Shown here one piece after another: positions 33,922 through 42,140 of a stretch of 64,000 bases of DNA; position 1 is the stretch's first letter, and the number at the start of each line of letters is the position of its first letter. Below the pieces are notes generated by a model. It worked only from the letters and a program-made list of their open reading frames with translations. It was not told the origin of the DNA and searched no databases. This stretch comes from Arthrobacter oryzae (GTDB lineage: Bacteria > Actinomycetota > Actinomycetes > Actinomycetales > Micrococcaceae), in NCBI RefSeq assembly GCF_030812315.1, contig NZ_JAUSSM010000003.1, positions 186,001 through 250,000 of the forward strand, in the 5' to 3' direction. The position numbers and the translations under genes are program-made.

Positions 33922-34863
33922 ATGGCCGGACGTAACTCAAACATTTCGCGGCGGACCCTGCTCGCCGGGACCTTGGCGGCACCTGTGGCAGGAAGCATCG
34001 CCCTCGCCGGCGCGCCGGTGGCAGCAAGTTACCAAGGGTCGGCAGCGGCCAGTGTGCTCCTTCAACGGAGGGACTGGCTGTCGCGGCGGATGGAGAGGCT
34101 CGAGCGGGATTTCTCCGCGAGGGTCGGGCTGTTTGTGGCAGACAGACTCACCGGCGCGGAGTTCGGGCACCGGGCGGACGAGCGGTTCGCCATGTGCTCC
34201 ACGTTCAAGGTCTACGCCGCGGCGGCATTGCTGCAACGCGCCTGGAATGGGCTAGCGGACCTCAACCGGGGCATCCCCATCGATCCGGCCGGGGTGGTGG
34301 TGAACTCACCTGAATGCGCTGACTTCGCCGGGAGCACCCTGCCGCTGAAATGGTTCTGCAAAGTGGCGCTGACACACAGCGACAACACGGCGGGAAACCA
34401 GCTGCTGGAGGAACTGGGAGGACCTGCGGCGATCGGCGCCTACGCCCGGTCCCTTGGCGACACGGAAACACGGCTTGACCGCTGGGAGCCCGAGCTAAAC
34501 AACGCCGAGCGCGGTGATCCGCGGGACACCTCCACGCCGCGGGCGCTCGCACAGGGGTACCGGGAGCTGCTGCTGGGCGGCGCCCTCAACCCGGAACCGC
34601 GGTCCCTGCTGACAGGCTGGATGCTGGCCAACGTCACATCGGGAAGGCGCATCCGGGCGGGCCTGCCGGACGGCTGGACGTCCGCAGACAAGACCGGCGC
34701 CGGGCTGTTCGGCACCGTGAATGACGTCGGCGTCATCTGGAATCCCGCCGGCGAACCGCTGGTGCTCTCCATCCTCACTGACTCCGCCACCGACGTGGCC
34801 GAAACGCCGGGGAGCAACGAACTGGTGGCGGCCATTACCCGGGCGGTGACCAGCGGCAAGTAA
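33922..34863 (+). CDS. bla: Class A beta-lactamase with Tat-type signal
   Basis: 313 residues from the ATG at 33922, with GGGGAG five bases upstream; the upstream in-frame extension is Arg-rich and unlikely. A twin-arginine-like signal SRRTLLAG precedes the hydrophobic segment. Class A motifs are complete: Ser93 in STFK, SDN at 153-155, Glu189 in EPELN (Ambler 166 position) and KTG at 257-259. It should hydrolyse penicillins or cephalosporins outside the membrane; whether it confers resistance is unknown. It follows lysG with a 138-base gap and no beta-lactamase regulator is adjacent. Confidence 0.88.
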   Translation: MAGRNSNISRRTLLAGTLAAPVAGSIALAGAPVAASYQGSAAASVLLQRRDWLSRRMERLERDFSARVGLFVADRLTGAEFGHRADERFAMCSTFKVYAAAALLQRAWNGLADLNRGIPIDPAGVVVNSPECADFAGSTLPLKWFCKVALTHSDNTAGNQLLEELGGPAAIGAYARSLGDTETRLDRWEPELNNAERGDPRDTSTPRALAQGYRELLLGGALNPEPRSLLTGWMLANVTSGRRIRAGLPDGWTSADKTGAGLFGTVNDVGVIWNPAGEPLVLSILTDSATDVAETPGSNELVAAITRAVTSGK

Positions 34864-34982
34864 CCAGCGCCAGTGTCCCGCCGAAAGCGTCCAGCCACGC
34901 CCCGACGAGTTTGGCAGGATCTCGACTACACATGACCGATTTCCGCCAGCCGCAGCGACGCGGCGAGGGCTAGATTGGCAAC

Positions 34983-35960
34983 ATGGCTAGCACCGCCGCA
35001 TCCGGCCCCATTCCGTCCGCAGGCCCCCACGAAGGGTCTCCGCACGCTGCCCCCTCACCCGCCCCGCAACCCGCGCCGACCACTACCGGACGGGGGCCGG
35101 TCAACAAACTTGGAGTCGCTGCCGTCGCCGTCACCGTGATCCTGTGGGCCTCCGCTTTCGTGGGCATCCGCGCGGTGGGCCCAAGCTTCTCCCCCGGATC
35201 CCTGACCCTGGGACGGCTGGCGATTGCCGCCGTCGTCCTCGGCTTGGTGGTGCTGCCCAAGCTGCGGAACCTGCCCCGTGGGCGTGAGTGGTGGCCCATC
35301 CTCGCGTACGGCGTGATGTGGTTCGGCGGCTACAACGTGGCCCTCAACGCCGCCGAGCACATGCTGGACGCGGGCACCGCCGCCCTGCTGATCAACGTCA
35401 ACCCCATCCTGATCGCCGTGATGGCCGGGGTGATCCTCAAAGAGGGATTCCCGCGCTGGCTGATTATCGGCAGCCTGATAGCGTTCGCGGGCGTGGCCGT
35501 CATCGCGCTGGGTTCCGGCCACCGGTCGACGGCGGACGTGCTGGGCGTGCTGCTCTGCCTCCTGGCCGCTGTGCTCGCCGCCGTCAGCGTCATCGTCCAG
35601 AAGCCGGTGTTGAGGAAGTTCCCCGCGGCACAGGCCACCTGGTTCGGCATCATGGTCGGCGCCATCTGCTGCTTGCCGTTCAGCGGCCAGCTGGTGGGCG
35701 AACTGCAGCAGGCCCCGCTGCCGGCAACCCTTGGGCTCGTCTACCTCGGGATCTTCCCGACGGCGATCGCGTTCACCACGTGGGCGTACGCACTGTCCCT
35801 CATCGACGCCGGAAAGCTGGCTGCCACCACGTATCTGGTCCCCGGCACCACCATCCTCATCTCCTGGCTGGTGCTCGGTGAAGTGCCCACCGTATGGGGC
35901 CTGGTGGGCGGCGTGATCTGCCTCGTAGGTGTGGGGCTGACGCGGCGAAAGTCCCGCTAG
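34983..35960 (+). CDS. EamA/DMT-family transporter
   Basis: 325 residues with a Pro/Ala/Gly-rich 35-residue start and ten predicted membrane helices arranged as two EamA repeats. The first repeat starts VAVTVILWASAFVGIRAVGP and the second includes GIFPTAIAFTTWAYALSLIDAGKLA with LVPGTTILISWLVLGE. The family exports amino acids or other metabolites; the substrate cannot be read from the sequence. It is followed nine bases later by the metallopeptidase gene. Confidence 0.82.
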   Translation: MASTAASGPIPSAGPHEGSPHAAPSPAPQPAPTTTGRGPVNKLGVAAVAVTVILWASAFVGIRAVGPSFSPGSLTLGRLAIAAVVLGLVVLPKLRNLPRGREWWPILAYGVMWFGGYNVALNAAEHMLDAGTAALLINVNPILIAVMAGVILKEGFPRWLIIGSLIAFAGVAVIALGSGHRSTADVLGVLLCLLAAVLAAVSVIVQKPVLRKFPAAQATWFGIMVGAICCLPFSGQLVGELQQAPLPATLGLVYLGIFPTAIAFTTWAYALSLIDAGKLAATTYLVPGTTILISWLVLGEVPTVWGLVGGVICLVGVGLTRRKSR

Positions 35961-35969
35961 AGTCTTGGT

Positions 35970-36398
35970 ATGCCCGCCAACCTGCCGCCAGGTCTCCCGA
36001 TCGTCCCGGACGGGGCGGATGATGACACACCATTCCCGATGACCGAGGAAGACTTCGAGTCGGCCGTCAGCGACGCCCTGGAGCGCATCCCTCCGGATGT
36101 GGCGCGGGCCATGGACAACGTTGCCGTGTTCATCGAGGACGATTACGTTCCGCAGCCCGGCGAGGACCCGGACACCGTGCTGCTGGGCCTCTACGAGGGC
36201 GTCCCCCTAACCGAGCGCGATGCCTGGTGGGGCGCGGGCTCGCTCCCGGACCGCATCACCATCTACCGCGAGCCCATCCTGGAAATCTGCTCGTCCCGGG
36301 AAGAAGTCATCCAGGAGGTGGCCATTACTGTGACGCATGAGATTGCGCACCACTTCGGCATCAGCGACGAACGACTGCACGAACTGGGCTGGGACTAG
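35970..36398 (+). CDS. Minimal metallopeptidase-family protein (HExxH)
   Basis: 142 residues, no signal peptide. The zinc motif THEIAHHFGI is near residues 125-133, followed by ERLHELGW at the end, with the family element YEGVPLTERDAWWG and DRITIYREPIL in the middle. This is the small zincin family common in Actinobacteria, often called metallopeptidase family protein; substrates are unknown. It starts without a clear ribosome site nine bases after the transporter gene, and a leaderless or coupled start is possible. Confidence 0.8.
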   Translation: MPANLPPGLPIVPDGADDDTPFPMTEEDFESAVSDALERIPPDVARAMDNVAVFIEDDYVPQPGEDPDTVLLGLYEGVPLTERDAWWGAGSLPDRITIYREPILEICSSREEVIQEVAITVTHEIAHHFGISDERLHELGWD

Positions 36399-36412
36399 CT
36401 AGCCTTGTAGGC

Positions 36413-37333
36413 ATGGGACACGACCACAGCCACTCACACGGCATTACGGCCACGGGCAAGCACCGCAAACGCCTGATCGCCGTCCTCAGCATCACCCTGG
36501 CCGTGGTCCTGATCCAGATCATCGGCGCCGCGATCTCCGGATCCCTGGCGTTGCTGGCCGATGCCGGCCACATGCTGTCCGACGCCGCCGGCGTGTTCAT
36601 TGCCCTGCTGGCCGCCTGGATTGCCACCCGGCCCGCGAGCGACCAGCGGACCTATGGGTACCAGCGCGCCGAGGTGCTGGCAGCTCTCGCCAACGCACTG
36701 GTGCTGATTGTGATCTCCGTGGTGATCTTCATTGAAGCCATCCGGCGGATCGGTTCGGCACCGGAAGTCCAGACGGATGTGATGCTCTACGCCGCCGTCC
36801 TGGGCGCCATAGCCAACCTGGTGTCGCTGCTGATCCTCCGCAGCGCCCAAAAGGAAAGCCTCAACGTTCGCGGCGCCTACCTTGAGGTGCTCGGGGACCT
36901 TCTGGGTTCGTTCGCCGTGATCGCCGCGGCCGTGGTGATCATGGTCACCGGGTTCCAAGCGGCGGACACGATTGCCTCCATGGTCATCGCAGTGATGATC
37001 CTCCCCCGGGCGTGGCACCTGCTCCGCGATGTGGTGGACGTGCTCCTGGAGGCCACCCCCAAGGGCGTTGAAGTCCAGATGATCCGCGAACACATCCTCT
37101 CCGTGGACGGTGTGGTGTCCGTACACGACATCCACATCTGGACCATCACGTCCGGAATGCCGGTCTTTTCCGCCCACGTGGTGGTGGAGGACGCCGTGCT
37201 GAGCGCCCGCGGCGCCGACCAAGTGCTGGACAAGCTCGGCTCCTGCCTCGGCTCGCACTTCGACACCGAACACTGCACCTTCCAGCTGGAACCCGAGAGC
37301 CACTCCGAGCACGAGTCCCACCAGCACGCGTGA
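36413..37333 (+). CDS. Cation diffusion facilitator (CzcD/ZitB type)
   Basis: 306 residues. The His-rich metal-binding start MGHDHSHSHG, six helices, and the transport-site motifs GSLALLADAGHMLSDAAG (HxxxD form) and GDLLGSFAVI with the cytoplasmic domain ending HESHQHA are typical of zinc/cadmium/cobalt exporters. It uses the proton gradient to remove metal from the cytoplasm. It begins 14 bases after the metallopeptidase gene and converges with the GGDEF-EAL gene, only six bases away. Confidence 0.88.
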   Translation: MGHDHSHSHGITATGKHRKRLIAVLSITLAVVLIQIIGAAISGSLALLADAGHMLSDAAGVFIALLAAWIATRPASDQRTYGYQRAEVLAALANALVLIVISVVIFIEAIRRIGSAPEVQTDVMLYAAVLGAIANLVSLLILRSAQKESLNVRGAYLEVLGDLLGSFAVIAAAVVIMVTGFQAADTIASMVIAVMILPRAWHLLRDVVDVLLEATPKGVEVQMIREHILSVDGVVSVHDIHIWTITSGMPVFSAHVVVEDAVLSARGADQVLDKLGSCLGSHFDTEHCTFQLEPESHSEHESHQHA

Positions 37334-37339
37334 GCGGCA

Positions 37340-39511
37340 CTAGGGAATCCTCTGTTGTCCGTCCAGGTCCCGAGTGCCCTGCGCCAGGCCGACGGCGAAC
37401 TCGTCGAGGACGGACAGGTGCGTGTCGAGTCCGACCGGCCGCTCGCTAGGACGGCCCAGCAGGTAGCCCTGTCCGGCGATGACAGGCTGCTGCAAGGCAG
37501 CGCCGGCAAGGCCGCGTTGCAGGAGCATGGTGAGCATGCCGGGTTCCTCGATTCCCTCGGCAATGATCCATCCTCCGGCCTGCTGGACGAACGTGACAGC
37601 GGCCGCCACGGTGGCCACCGCCGAAGGGTCGTTGTCGAGCCGGGAGATCACGTCCCCGTCAATTTTGATGATGTCGAATCGGACCAGCCTGAGGGCATGC
37701 AGTCCTGCGTTGCTCTTGCCCATGTCATCCAAGGCAAGCCGGAAGCCCCGGTCCTGGGCATGCCTGAGAGTACGGATCGAATCAGGATGGTTCAGACCGG
37801 CCTGCTCCGTCACCTCCAGAACGACGTCTTCAGGTTCCAGTCCCGCTGCGGCCAGCTCGGAGACCAAACGGTCAAGGTCGAAGCATGGCAACCCGTCAGG
37901 GTGCAGGTTCAGGAACAGCAGCCCTTCCCAGTGCTGGCTGCCGACAGCCGCCAGGACGGCTAACCGCGCGCGGGCATCCAGCGCCGCCGCAATACCGAGC
38001 CGTTCGGCAAGATCGAACGCCTCCTGCGGTCCGTTGATCCTTGATCCTGCCGGCAGGCGCAACAATGCCTCGTGGGCGAGAACCACGCCACGGCGCAGGT
38101 CCCAGATGGGCTGAAACGCCACGTTGAGCTGCGCATTGCTGGAAACCAGGGCGGTGAGCTCGTCGATTTTCTCGGCACTGACAGTGTGGCCCTCGGCCAT
38201 GGACTTGAAGGAGATGCTTCGACGCCGACCCAGGCGCTTCGCCTCGTAGAGCGCCGCGTCGCTGCGCTCCCACAGTTCCGTCAAGGTCAGCGACTCGTCC
38301 GAACTTGCGGCGATGCCCGCGCTGAACGTCACGCCCGGGAACCGTTTGGCAAGGTCAGCACGGATCTGGTCGAGCGCGTCGGCTGCCCGGTCTTCATCGC
38401 TGCCGGGGAGGATGACGGCGAATTCGTCACCGCCGAGGCGGAAGGGGGTGTCGGTCCCGGGAAGTACTTGGAAGGAATCGGCAAGGCCTTGCAGGACGCG
38501 GTCGCCGTGGCTGTGGCCCAGCCGGTCGTTGATCTGTTTGAATCCGTCAATATCGAGCAGAACAAGGGACGTGACGGCGTACCGTGTGTCCGTCAGTGCT
38601 GCCTCAAGTAACGGCTTGAACGGACGGCGACCCGCCAGGCCGGTCAGCGGGTCCCCGTCAGCCTGCTGTTTCGTGCGCATCTGATGCCGCTGCAGGGAGT
38701 GTCCGCCGAAGACATACGACAACGGTATGGCGACCACTATCGCAGTGAACAGCCCCACGATCTTGTGCGGTCCCAGGTCTCCGATCAATGCCGTGATGAT
38801 GTCCGCATGCTGGTCTATCTCAAGTATCAGCGTTCCTTCCGGGGCCGACACCGGCACCAGGAATTCGTACCGGGTAATTCCTCTACCGCCAATTTCGGCT
38901 TCGGTTTCGACTGTCGTTTCGCCGGAGGAGAGCACCTCGGAAAAACGGGAGGCGTCAGCATGGTCGGATGCGCCGCCGTCGCCGTCGCCGCCGCGGACGA
39001 TCAGCGTCCCCGCCGCGTCAAACAAACCCACATACACAGTGCCTTGGCTGTGCTGCAGATGGCGGACCTCGGCAGCAATCGACTGCTCGCGCTGCAACGG
39101 GTTCGTGTCCGCAACGAGGAGCTGCTCAAGCCTTCCGGCCACAGCCTCGTAGGTCCGGCGGGAATCCTCCAGCCCGCGGTCAATGATGTGCTGCCGGGCG
39201 ACGCCATACTCAATCAGACCTGCAACCAGCATCGCCGCCGACACCGCGAACACCCAGCGGACCGTGAAGGACAAGCCTTCCGCGTTGAGGCCGCGGCGCC
39301 TTCCCCGGCGTCCGGGCCTGCGGGAAGGTCCGCTGTCAGCTTCGCCATCCGACCACAAGTGGTGCCCACGATTTTCCACAACGCCCCCGTCGCAAGGAAG
39401 AACGGATACCCTGCGAGCAGAGAGCCGGTTAGGGGCCACGATAGTCGAACAGGCCTGTTGACGAACAGGGAATCGCTCACTGCGCCGGTTTTGCAGACAC
39501 GCCGAAACCAA
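37340..39511 (-). CDS. Membrane GGDEF-EAL cyclic-di-GMP protein
   Basis: Up to 723 residues; the first 75 or so are low-complexity and basic, so the true start may be internal. A membrane helix (VRWVFAVSAAMLVAGLIEYGVA), an extracellular sensor of about 170 residues (with DTNPLQREQSIAAEVRHLQ) and a second helix precede the catalytic domains. The GGDEF domain keeps RLGGDEF at about 360-364. The EAL domain keeps EALLR at 481, NLHPDG, EVTEQAG, LALDDMGKSNAG and IKIDG. Both cyclase and phosphodiesterase sites look intact, so net activity cannot be assigned. It faces the NlpC/P60 gene divergently. Confidence 0.83.
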   Translation of the reverse strand: MVSACLQNRRSERFPVRQQACSTIVAPNRLSARRVSVLPCDGGVVENRGHHLWSDGEADSGPSRRPGRRGRRRGLNAEGLSFTVRWVFAVSAAMLVAGLIEYGVARQHIIDRGLEDSRRTYEAVAGRLEQLLVADTNPLQREQSIAAEVRHLQHSQGTVYVGLFDAAGTLIVRGGDGDGGASDHADASRFSEVLSSGETTVETEAEIGGRGITRYEFLVPVSAPEGTLILEIDQHADIITALIGDLGPHKIVGLFTAIVVAIPLSYVFGGHSLQRHQMRTKQQADGDPLTGLAGRRPFKPLLEAALTDTRYAVTSLVLLDIDGFKQINDRLGHSHGDRVLQGLADSFQVLPGTDTPFRLGGDEFAVILPGSDEDRAADALDQIRADLAKRFPGVTFSAGIAASSDESLTLTELWERSDAALYEAKRLGRRRSISFKSMAEGHTVSAEKIDELTALVSSNAQLNVAFQPIWDLRRGVVLAHEALLRLPAGSRINGPQEAFDLAERLGIAAALDARARLAVLAAVGSQHWEGLLFLNLHPDGLPCFDLDRLVSELAAAGLEPEDVVLEVTEQAGLNHPDSIRTLRHAQDRGFRLALDDMGKSNAGLHALRLVRFDIIKIDGDVISRLDNDPSAVATVAAAVTFVQQAGGWIIAEGIEEPGMLTMLLQRGLAGAALQQPVIAGQGYLLGRPSERPVGLDTHLSVLDEFAVGLAQGTRDLDGQQRIP

Positions 39512-39690
39512 TGTGACGAAATCACACCCTTGTTGTTTATGTTAGTGATGTGACCAGTGTTGCCAAAGTTTCTGCTGGCACGTAGCCTCGGGTGTGCTGG
39601 GTCTCCGCAGCGGGGCATTTACTTGTGACGATCACGTGTGAAAATCCAAACTCCTCGCTCATTCCAGCCTGACTGCTGCGAGGTTTATTG

Positions 39691-41139
39691 ATGGGTTTGA
39701 CCGGATCCGGCCGCAAAGCGGCCGTGCTGTGCACCGCCGTCGTACTCCTCGGATCCCTCACCCTGCCCGCCCAGGCCGCACCGCTGCCGCCCGCAGCGGT
39801 GCCCACTGTGGCTGTTCCGGCGTCGCCGGAGATTCCGTCCCCCGAAGAGATCGCGGCAGCCAAGGCAAGTGAAAGCGCGACGGCGGACCAGGTCACCCGG
39901 ATCGACCGCATCCTGGCGGACGCCGCCGCAGCCCAGGAAGCCAGCTTTGCGGCGGCCATGCGGGCCAACAATGCCTACGGTGATGCCCTGGTCACCCTCG
40001 AGGTCCGCCGGGATGCCGCCACGCTCGCGTCGGCGAAAGCCGCGTCCGCCGAGGCCGAGCAGGCCAAGACCCGCAAGCAGGTGGGGCAGCTGGCCGGGGA
40101 CCTGTACCGGAACGGCGGGCTCAATCCCGCACTGAGCAGTTTTGTCAGTGGAAACGGCGATGCACTGCAGCAGGCCGCCACCCTTGAAGCCATCTCTGCC
40201 AGCCGCAGCCGGGCCTTCGAAGCGGCCGATAACGCCGCCTCGGCCGCCAAGTCCCTGACCGCAGCCGCGGAAGACGCCAACCGGGCCGCCGACGATGCCG
40301 CCAAGTCGGCCGAAGACCGCAAGGTTGACGCGGAACGCGCCAACGCGGCCAATGCGAAGGCGGTGTCCGAGGCGAAGTCCCAGCGGACCGTGCTGGTGGA
40401 CCAACTTGCAAGCCTCAAGAACACCACCGTGGCGCTCGAGTCCGCCAGGGTGGACGCCATGGACCGCCAGCGAGCCCAGGATCGGCTGGCGGCTGTCACC
40501 GCGGCCGCCGCTGCGCCGGCCGCAGCTGCACAAAACAGCGCGCAAAACCAAAACCGGCCGGCCGCGCAGGCACCTGCGGCACCCGCTCCTGCGGCACCCG
40601 CCCCGGCCGCTCCTGCGGCTCCCGCTCCGGCCGCTCCTGCGGCTCCCGCTCCGGCTGCACCGGCCGCTCCTGCGGCTCCTGCTCCGGTCGCCCCGGCCCC
40701 CGTTCGGCCAGAGCCGGTTACCCCTCCGCCCGTAGTTCCGGCCCCAGCTCCTGCCCCGTCCCCGGGCGCCTCCAACCAGACCGCCATCTCGGCGGCACTG
40801 GACAAGGTGGGGTCCCCCTACTTCTACAAGTACGGCGGCTCCGGCCCGCTTGGATTCGACTGTTCGGGACTGGTACAGAACTCCTTCGCCGCGGCGGGCA
40901 AATACCTTCCGCGCACGGCAGCCCAGCAGTACGCCCAGGCTCCCGTGCACGTGCCACTGTCGCAGGCGCAGCCCGGCGACCTCCTGGTCTGGGGATCAGC
41001 CCCCGATTTCTACCATGTAGGGATTTACCTTGGCGGCGGGCGCGTAGTCCAGGCACTCAACCCGGAGGACGGCATCACTGTGACGGACCTGGCCTGGATG
41101 GCCGGAATGCAGCTGCACCCCACCGCCGCCCGCTACTAG
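39691..41139 (+). CDS. Secreted NlpC/P60 peptidoglycan hydrolase with coiled coil and Ala/Pro linker
   Basis: 482 residues from ATG at 39691 (a TTG one codon earlier is possible). A signal peptide ends near AQAAP (residue 28). Residues about 50-270 form an Ala-rich coiled coil like that of RipA-type hydrolases, followed by an Ala/Pro-repeat linker of about 65 residues (40560-40755). The C-terminal NlpC/P60 domain has catalytic Cys391 in FDCSGLVQ and His442 in FYHVGIYLGGG. It should cut D-Glu-mDAP type peptide cross-bridge links in cell-wall turnover or division. GAGG lies upstream of the start. Confidence 0.86.
   Translation: MGLTGSGRKAAVLCTAVVLLGSLTLPAQAAPLPPAAVPTVAVPASPEIPSPEEIAAAKASESATADQVTRIDRILADAAAAQEASFAAAMRANNAYGDALVTLEVRRDAATLASAKAASAEAEQAKTRKQVGQLAGDLYRNGGLNPALSSFVSGNGDALQQAATLEAISASRSRAFEAADNAASAAKSLTAAAEDANRAADDAAKSAEDRKVDAERANAANAKAVSEAKSQRTVLVDQLASLKNTTVALESARVDAMDRQRAQDRLAAVTAAAAAPAAAAQNSAQNQNRPAAQAPAAPAPAAPAPAAPAAPAPAAPAAPAPAAPAAPAAPAPVAPAPVRPEPVTPPPVVPAPAPAPSPGASNQTAISAALDKVGSPYFYKYGGSGPLGFDCSGLVQNSFAAAGKYLPRTAAQQYAQAPVHVPLSQAQPGDLLVWGSAPDFYHVGIYLGGGRVVQALNPEDGITVTDLAWMAGMQLHPTAARY
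40561..40755 (+). repeat. Ala/Pro-coding microsatellite-like linker
   Basis: A run of GCWCCNGC-type triplet repeats (PAAPAPAAPAAPAP) of about 195 bases encodes the flexible wall-spanning linker of the NlpC/P60 enzyme. The repetitiveness makes length changes by slippage likely. Confidence 0.6.
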
Positions 41140-41172
41140 GAGCACGGAGCGCGCCGGTACAGGGAGCCGTGT

Positions 41173-41197
41173 CCGGAGCGCACGGGACCCGCTCCGG
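41173..41197. terminator. Stem-loop between convergent genes
   Basis: CCGGAGCG (41173-41180) pairs with CGCTCCGG (41190-41197) over a nine-base loop, in the 61-base gap between the NlpC/P60 gene and the ABC permease gene that converge here. It can serve both. Confidence 0.5.
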
Positions 41198-41200
41198 CCA

Positions 41201-42136
41201 CTAGGAGAGAATGTCCTTCGTGACGAACCGGCCATAGGCGAGCGCCCCGAAGACGGCGATGTAGCCGGCCTGGAGCAACGCATTGTCGCCGAAGGCATCC
41301 CACGCAATGGGCTGGCGCAACAGGTCGGCAAACCCGAACCAATAGTGGCTGAACAGCCAGGGGTGCAACCATTCCAGCTGGGGCAGCTCACCCAGCACCT
41401 GGGACACCACCGAGATCACGATCGTGGCGGCCATGGCGCCCACGGGAACATCCGTCAGGGTGGACAGGAACAACCCGACGGCGGAGAGTCCCAGCAGCGA
41501 CACCGTCAGGTAGGCGGCCACGAGCACCAGGCGGACGACCGCTTCCTCCGGTGTGATCACGTCGCCGGACAGCAGCGTCACCGGTCCCACCGGAAACAGC
41601 GCAGCGCCAATGCCGGCGCCGGCCAGTGCCACAACCAGCGGGGCGACAATGCAGAACCCGGCGGCGCCCGCGTATTTGACCAGAAGTAAACGCACCCGTC
41701 CGGCCGGAGCGACGAGCAGGTATCGCAGGGTCCCCAGGCCAGCTTCGCCGGCAATGGTGTCGCCAGCCACCACGCCCACGGTGAGCGGCAGGAAAAGCGG
41801 CACGCAGACCAGCATGGCCGTCACCCCCACGAACAGCCCGTTCTGGGTGATCCTGTCCAGGAAGGCTGGCCCCCGGCCGGGCGGTACGGCCGAGGAGGCC
41901 CGGACGGCGATTGCCATCAGCACGGGCACGGCGGCGAGCGCCAGCATCATGGCCCAGGTCCGGCGCCTCCGGAAAAGGACGGCCAGCTCGGAGGCCAGCA
42001 GCGGCCACCCGGAGGATGACCTGTCCGACGGCGGTTCGGCTGTGCCAACGTCGGCGGCACCGTCCGTACCGGCCACTTCCCTGATAGGCAATGCCCTGTT
42101 GGGCACTTCTCTGTCGGGCACTTCTCTACTGGGCAA
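41201..42136 (-). CDS. ABC-2 type exporter permease
   Basis: 311 residues. The start is read as TTG at 42136 because GGGAGGGG lies seven bases upstream in the preceding gene; several GTGs in the following repeat could also serve. The first 20 residues are pentapeptide repeats (PxREV) from 15-base DNA repeats. After a 25-residue linker, six membrane helices follow (RTWAMMLALAAVPVLMAIAV onward, with GDTIAGEAGLGTLRYLLVAP, an ABC-2 hallmark). It pairs with the ATPase whose gene overlaps it by 11 bases. The substrate is unknown; the LolA-like protein upstream may be a partner. Confidence 0.8.
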   Translation of the reverse strand: MPSREVPDREVPNRALPIREVAGTDGAADVGTAEPPSDRSSSGWPLLASELAVLFRRRRTWAMMLALAAVPVLMAIAVRASSAVPPGRGPAFLDRITQNGLFVGVTAMLVCVPLFLPLTVGVVAGDTIAGEAGLGTLRYLLVAPAGRVRLLLVKYAGAAGFCIVAPLVVALAGAGIGAALFPVGPVTLLSGDVITPEEAVVRLVLVAAYLTVSLLGLSAVGLFLSTLTDVPVGAMAATIVISVVSQVLGELPQLEWLHPWLFSHYWFGFADLLRQPIAWDAFGDNALLQAGYIAVFGALAYGRFVTKDILS

Positions 42137-42140
42137 TGTC
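42081..42140 (-). repeat. Four 15-base tandem units at the overlap of the two ABC genes
   Basis: Units at 42081, 42096, 42111 and 42126 follow the pattern CTGTYGGGCACTTCT with increasing divergence at the ends. In the permease frame they encode PSREV, PDREV, PNRAL and PIREV. The last unit contains the stop of the ATPase gene, so the repeat creates the gene overlap. Confidence 0.75.

Noticed and set aside
39512..39690. Possible cyclic-di-AMP riboswitch before the NlpC/P60 gene
   Set aside because: Such riboswitches often precede cell-wall hydrolase genes in Actinobacteria, but I could not find the conserved elements or a convincing fold in this leader.
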